Below are positions 59,520 through 64,000 of a DNA stretch of 64,000 nt, piece after piece. Source of the stretch: Ceratopteris richardii (Eukaryota; Streptophyta; Polypodiopsida; Polypodiales; Pteridaceae); contig CM035407.1 in assembly GCA_020310875.1 (NCBI GenBank), positions 202,855,789 to 202,919,788 of the forward strand, in the 5' to 3' direction. Every line of letters begins with the position of its first letter. Positions within the stretch are counted from its first letter, which is position 1. Below the pieces are notes generated by a model. The model was given only the letters and a program-made list of their open reading frames with translations, was not told where the DNA came from and did not search any database. The position numbers and the translations under genes are program-made.

Positions 59520-59822
59520 TTTTTTTAAATGGAGGTTCAGTCGAGGCCTACTTTTTCAGGTTTTAACTTTGAAATTGCAATTGTACAAAGAAGGGCATAG
59601 TACCCATGGGATCCCTCTTATCCCGCAAGAACAGGGGTTTACATAGTTGGGTTACATTGCGGTCACAACTATCATGGAGAAGAACAAACGATAGCCCATC
59701 AACCACAAGATACAACTTTTCATGATAACATGTCTCTTACATGTTGCCGATGAGGGTTGAACCCTCGCCCTCACCTCAAGAGGCGAGAGATCCAACCACC
59801 CAGATATTAAGCGACCTAGGAC
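59520..59822 (-). mobile_element. tRNA-headed SINE with LINE-like tail, copy 3, full length
   Basis: 303 bases. Minus-strand head GTCGCTTAATATCTGGGTGG (A-box region) and B-box GAGGGTTCAACCCTC (about 59766-59752). The tail has AAGAGGGATCCCATGGGTAC and AGTAGGCCTCGACTGAACCT, then an A-run. Exact 16-base target duplication TGTTATTTTTGTTGTT at 59504-59519 and 59823-59838. This is the best copy of the family here. Confidence 0.9.
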
Positions 59823-59838
59823 TGTTATTTTTGTTGTT

Positions 59839-60600
59839 GTTTTGATTGATTGAAGGTGTCAGTTAATGATTTATGTATGCTTTTTGGTCTCAAGTTTCTA
59901 CCGAGGCTCGGTTTTTTTTGCATGGGTGGGCCAAACGTAAAAGGTTCCCCCACTCCGATAACCAATGAAATAGCCACAAAGTTAGTGGATGCCACTGCTG
60001 CTGCTGCTTAGATGTGATGCGGTCCTCTGCAGGATTTCCCAAGCCCTTGGGACATGAATAATCCATGATACCCAAAGACGGCCGAGTCCTGAGCCTGACT
60101 CACACACTCACTCCTCCTCCATGTTGTCCTTCGTTCGCATGATCAGCTCGGGCTCCAAGATTGAACTGCACAATGATGGAAATCACACTGACGCATGAGT
60201 TATACCCTGAATATTGATCGATGGATGTGTGTAAAAATGACTGAGGAGTAATTTTCACGACGAAACCAACTACGTGTTTCGTTACCTACGCGATGTAATC
60301 TACACACACATAGTGTGTGTTTTCTGGTTGCGATTCACAGTCGATCTTTTGAAGTGGGCTGTAAATTCGTTTTGTGAAAATGTCGCTCTTCTGATGCATA
60401 TTGCTTTCCGTGGCCCTACGAGATGGTTACAGCTTAAGATCATCGTTTCGGTGTTCAGGAATTGACATTTTCAGTATTAACAGAGCTGATGTTCAGGGAT
60501 TGACATTTTCAGTATTAACGGAGCTGAAGAGCGCATGAAAAAAATAAGCGCCTGCGTGTATGGAAACCTGATTTCGTGCGTTTCCATCCCGCTGCATACA
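59839..60600. other. gene-proximal flank; 38-base tandem duplication
   Basis: Unique-looking, less AT-rich sequence upstream of the gene. 60453-60490 and 60491-60527 are near-identical copies (GTTCAGGAATTGACATTTTC, then AGTATTAACRGAGCTGA). No coding region is called. Promoter elements cannot be fixed by eye. Confidence 0.5.
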
Positions 60601-61485
60601 CGCACCGTGAACCCATGCGTACAGCTCACTTCAATCTTCCATCTTCCTCCGATTCAGCAACATAAAACGTACGCGCAGACATTCTTCCTCTTTGTCTCCC
60701 TGTTCCTCTCACTCAGTCCTCTCTTAGCCTATCTTCCTCTTCATCATGTCAGACGAAAGCATCTGCACCTAGGCAGAAATACGATAATCCCTATTATTTC
60801 TTTGAATTCTCCCGTTTCTACCGATTTTCTGTAAAGAAATTGTAGTGTGGGTGGCTGAGATCCTCCCTCTTCTGTGCTTTTATTCGTGGTTGGTTCGGCT
60901 GATATGAAGGCTGTCGTGTCTTGTGTGATCATGTAGCGTCATTGTTTTCCTGGACGAGCACATTAGAATTAGCGGAAGATCTCTCACCGATTGTATTTTC
61001 TCCCCAGAACGGTACTGTGACTTCCATTTCCTTACATGCCTGCATTTTGCAGGTGATTATATGCTCCGACCGATGTCTCGCAGATAATTTGTGGAAGCAT
61101 TTTAGCATTGTCTAAAATTTCCCCTAAGGTGTTTCTGCACATTTTACAAGATTTTCAGCTTCTCTCATTTTCAAGAGTCTTCTTCAAATGAGTCCCCGCT
61201 TCCTTTAAATCGTTTCTGATCTGAGCTCCAAGTTGTCTTTTCCAATAGTCAACGCTTCTGACAAGTTCTTGCGAGGTGCTAATTCGCGTCATTGTGTCTG
61301 TATGAGGCTCATGTCAACTTTGCTTTGTTTAGCGGAGATCCTGGGAAAATCTCTGCTTTAGAAAGGAAATGTGGCTTCCCTAATGTAGAGTCTTTTAGAG
61401 TGGCTTTGGCTCTTTGTGAAGGCTTCCAAAACCATTTTATCCTCGACATTCGCTTTCAAAAATTCTAAACGAGGATCTATCAGGG
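60600..61485 (+). promoter_or_regulatory. likely promoter-proximal region and 5' UTR of the gene at 61486
   Basis: Pyrimidine-rich sequence at about 60630-60750 (CTTCCATCTTCCTCC, then TCCTCTCACTCAGTCC) is typical of plant 5' UTRs. A short upstream ORF of 8 codons starts at ATG 60745. Pyrimidine-rich blocks at 61150-61260 could precede an additional leader intron end. The transcription start is not determined. Confidence 0.4.
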
Positions 61486-63643
61486 ATGATGAACGGAAGA
61501 CAGCAGGCCGCATTGCAGCACCACAGACGAGTCCGGAGCTTGGGTGGTACCAATGTAACACCTACCGAGAGAGATGAAGACTTAGCGCTTTTCAACGAAA
61601 TGCAGAAGAGAGAGAGGGAAGCAGTTTCCTCTTCTGTTGCCCAAGCTTCTCAAAGTGATCTTTCCGTGATGGACTTTCCGAATAGGGCCGTCACAGATGA
61701 TATTTTTAGCTCATCAGAATGGGACAAAAACGACTACGATTGGTATCGTCTGTTTGCTTAATCTCAAATACGATGAAACGTATGAATTTTATTGCTTTCA
61801 GGATTGCATTTTTAGAAATAGATCAGGGTGTTTTTCTACGTAACAGTATGATATCATCATCATCTGTGCCCTGACCTTTAATTGTTTTTCTTTTACTATT
61901 TGGATATGTAAAACTGTCATGCAATCTTTTCCAAGTACATCTCTAGGGTCCATTATTGCCGTTCCACTATAATGTGAGGCGTGGGATACCAGCTTCATCT
62001 GTGCAATTACTCCCAACTGTTTGTTTCTGAAATTCTGGATATGTAATATCGTCATGCGGCTCTATTCGAAGTGTATTTGTAGACTCCGTGATTGCAATGC
62101 CATTGCAATTCAACGTGACCGTTTGATTACTTCGCGTTTCTGAATAAAGGTTGTATAGTGCCTACGATTTACATACCTATTCTCATCCTTTCTTGTGTGG
62201 GAAGAAGAAAGATGCATCGTTTAGTTAAAGGACTGTCTGTTGGAGGGCTTTGCTTCCAGTGGCCTTTAATGCATCGGGTTCCGACTTAAGAATGCCAAGG
62301 ATCGATTTGATTTCTCTTAATTTACTAGCGGGTTTCCTAGTGCATCCTTAGCAACATTTGCCTCGAAGCAATGATGCTAATTCATTCCTCACTGCTGGAT
62401 GTAGGTATTGGGAACATATTTTTTAGAGGTAGCTTTTATTTTCTTCTAGACACTGCATTAAATCGTAGCTCCTTCTATAATTTCCAGAAATTTTCACATG
62501 AGGAAAAGGTGTGGTGATCTGCAAGCAAGGTGATAGGAGGACAAGAAATAAGCGCTACGATAAAATCATACCTTCAATGAAGCATCTTTTGACGAAACCT
62601 CTTTCCAGGAAAATTCCTTGGTAAAGTGGCATTACTACTGCAAATAGACGAGGATATGGATGTCAACGAACTCTAGTTTTTTTGGAAGTAAAGCAAGCCT
62701 GTTCTCAGCTCGATACAATCCAATTTTTTATGAACAGACTTTGACAAATTTCAAATTTTATTCCTCTCTTCTGCTGCCTTCATGCATGTGGCATTATAAA
62801 GTTTTATGCTTCTCTTCTGCCGCTCATTTATGAAAACATTTTAACTATCCCGTGTTGTTCATTTGCAGCTTTAACTATCCCGTGTTGTTCATTTCATTTG
62901 GGTCAAACAGATTTAAGCTTCTCAGAGCTACATAAATAAATCTGGATCTGCATCATGCATATGTTGATTATGTCGTGCATGTAAGCTGATCAAGGGGGAG
63001 CTGTTTGCTTAGTGTTCAGTTCTCTTCAAACGCCACGTTAAATTTTCAAGGTCAATGGATTTCTTTATATGATTTTTGCATATCAAGGTTCTCTCGCTTC
63101 ATGACTTGGCACACTGTAGTGATATTTAAGTTGTACACCACAAATTTGAAACTCTGGACCATTCAAAGCTCAAGTGTAGCTATATTTTTGACTATATACG
63201 GATTGTTACAAATGTTTTACATGGATTTCTGCAGGTCAATGTACATATACACAGTAATCGTGAAAGCTTTAGTTTTACTTATAGAAAACTATTACTTGTA
63301 TTTTTTTTGACACATTTTTCTTGATTGCAATCGAAGCGGTTCTATGTTTTCAAGTTTCATTTATAACAACTATGTGTCTTGACAAATTTACTTATTGGCA
63401 CTACATTTCCTAATAGTACAGAATTTTTAATTTAGAGTTTAATTACTTCTCTAATGAGAATTTGGACTCGTCCTTGTGATAAGCTAACTGAGAGCTGCTT
63501 GAATGTTGTCATGGTACAACAGGCTTATCACCCCTCCAGCGATGCCCTTCATTCCCAATCTGGGACATGCTGAAGCTACTGGAAATGGTCATCGTCTAAG
63601 TGATGGAACTTCTGCCAAAGTATCATTGGAAACAACTTCCAGG
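61486..63643 (+). CDS. plant-specific Ser/Pro-rich protein (Arabidopsis AT2G40070-like family), first two exons
   Basis: Exon 1 (61486-61742) starts at a double ATG (61486, 61489) and has a basic start (NGRQQAALQHHRRVRSLGG), then EDLALFNEMQKREREAV and TDDIFSSSEWDKNDYDW. The intron starts GTATCG at 61743 and ends ACAG at 63522 (1780 bases), splitting the Trp codon. Exon 2 (63523-63643) continues LITPPAMPFIPNLGHAEA and ends AGG before a GTGCGT donor. The order ELALF-EMRKRE, then NDYDWLLTPPGTPLFPSLE is the hallmark N-terminus of a land-plant family (AT2G40070, AT3G09000 type) whose long Ser/Arg/Pro-rich remainder would lie beyond 64000. The function is poorly known. About 125 codons are visible, with no stops, so the gene is probably intact. 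Confidence 0.8.
61743..63522 (+). other. intron 1 with small internal tandem repeats
   Basis: Donor GTATCG, acceptor ACAACAG. It contains an imperfect ~136-base tandem pair (from 61859 and 61995; shared TCATCTGTGC, GGATATGTAA, GTCATGC). It also has a 30-base tandem pair at 62839-62894 (TTTAACTATCCCGTGTTG), the first copy of which ends ATTTGCAG, a possible alternative acceptor. No transposon family is recognised inside. Confidence 0.7.
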
Positions 63644-64000
63644 GTGCGTTGCTTCTGCTATTCTATTACCGTGCTGATATTTGTATGGCCTGAACTGCTG
63701 CCAATGTTTTGTGAGATAGCCTGATGTGTTCTTTCTAGCAATCCTGATGATTGAGATACCAGGTAATTGAATAAACCATAAAGACCTTAAATTAATGACT
63801 CCCTAAATTATCTGTACTTGGTTGATTCAGCTGCTGGATAGATACACTTATGCTGGATAGGTCCACTTTTTGTGACTGATTTCAGTAGTAGGAGAGTTTT
63901 ACTGCTATGTCTTTCGATTATGTCCTCTTGGTGATTGGATCTAGTGATAGGAGAGCTTTGACGACTGCATTCTTTGATTAGGGTCACCTGATCAGTGGCT
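63644..64000 (+). other. start of intron 2, open at the window end
   Basis: Begins with donor GTGCGT after exon 2. The tail (63885-63999) has a degenerate repeat of about 57 bases (GATAGGAGAGCTTTGACGAC against GTAGGAGAGTTTTACTGC). No further exon is recognisable before the window ends. Confidence 0.5.

Noticed and set aside
59700-59822. tRNA gene candidate from the B-box-like GGGTTCAACCC
   Set aside because: The acceptor and anticodon stems do not pair as a full tRNA, and the sequence is the head of a SINE with A-run and target duplication. The same reasoning applies to 10100-10190 and 18400-18470.
60535-60932. Open frames in the leader of the right-hand gene
   Set aside because: They lie in pyrimidine-rich 5' UTR-like DNA, lack any conserved motif and do not connect to the coding exon.

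Overview
This is plant nuclear DNA, AT-rich and dominated by retrotransposons, with one credible single-copy gene at the right edge. The evidence is tRNA-primed Ty1/copia and Ty3/gypsy elements, plant-type LINEs (CCHC ORF1, zf-RVT tail), tRNA-derived SINEs, a TRIM element, and a land-plant-specific gene with spliceosomal introns. The large, old, nested repeat load would suit a gymnosperm, fern or other large-genome plant. The lineage cannot be fixed from sequence alone.

Layout. 1-6647: right part of a Ty3/gypsy element (+): RT, RNase H, a duplicated integrase zinc module, integrase core, a retropepsin-like ORF placed after integrase, an ORF in the env position, and an LTR piece. 6648-7440: minus-strand copia LTR plus leader, then another LTR-like repeat. 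7470-7866: CA/CATGCATACA tandem DNA. 7870-14030: decayed spacer with two SINE-type insertions, an odd 400-bp LTR unit and a 5'-truncated LINE. 14200-21035: a locally duplicated tract of minus-strand copia remnants carrying SINE copies; one copy has gained a 513-bp TRIM, and the other copies keep the empty site. 22580-26515: internally deleted copia element with both LTRs. 29500-40435: a decayed copia element split by a complete 7.8-kb gypsy element (31072-38871, 607-bp LTRs, CCGGA target duplication). 42230-47512: LINE. 48270-49300: possible 5' end of an unrecognised gene, minus strand. 49975-54284: copia element (+). 54285-58916: copia element (-) with a duplicated integrase segment. 58920-59822: LINE/SINE tails, AT repeat and a SINE. 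60600-63643 onward: 5' part of a real plant gene.

Most noteworthy: the nested gypsy element has lost its reverse transcriptase, RNase H and integrase. Between its protease remnant and its polypurine tract it carries an antisense ORF and a fragment of a plant ARGONAUTE PIWI domain. A retroelement carrying a piece of a silencing-effector gene is the best candidate for something new here. Second, tRNA-headed SINEs share their 3' tail with LINEs in the same window, indicating a SINE-LINE partnership. Third, the left-hand gypsy element has an unusual pol architecture.

Almost every retroelement ORF is broken by stops or frameshifts, so the only ordinary gene likely to work is the one at 61486-63643 and beyond. 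All similarity statements rest on reading motifs by eye, without database searches.
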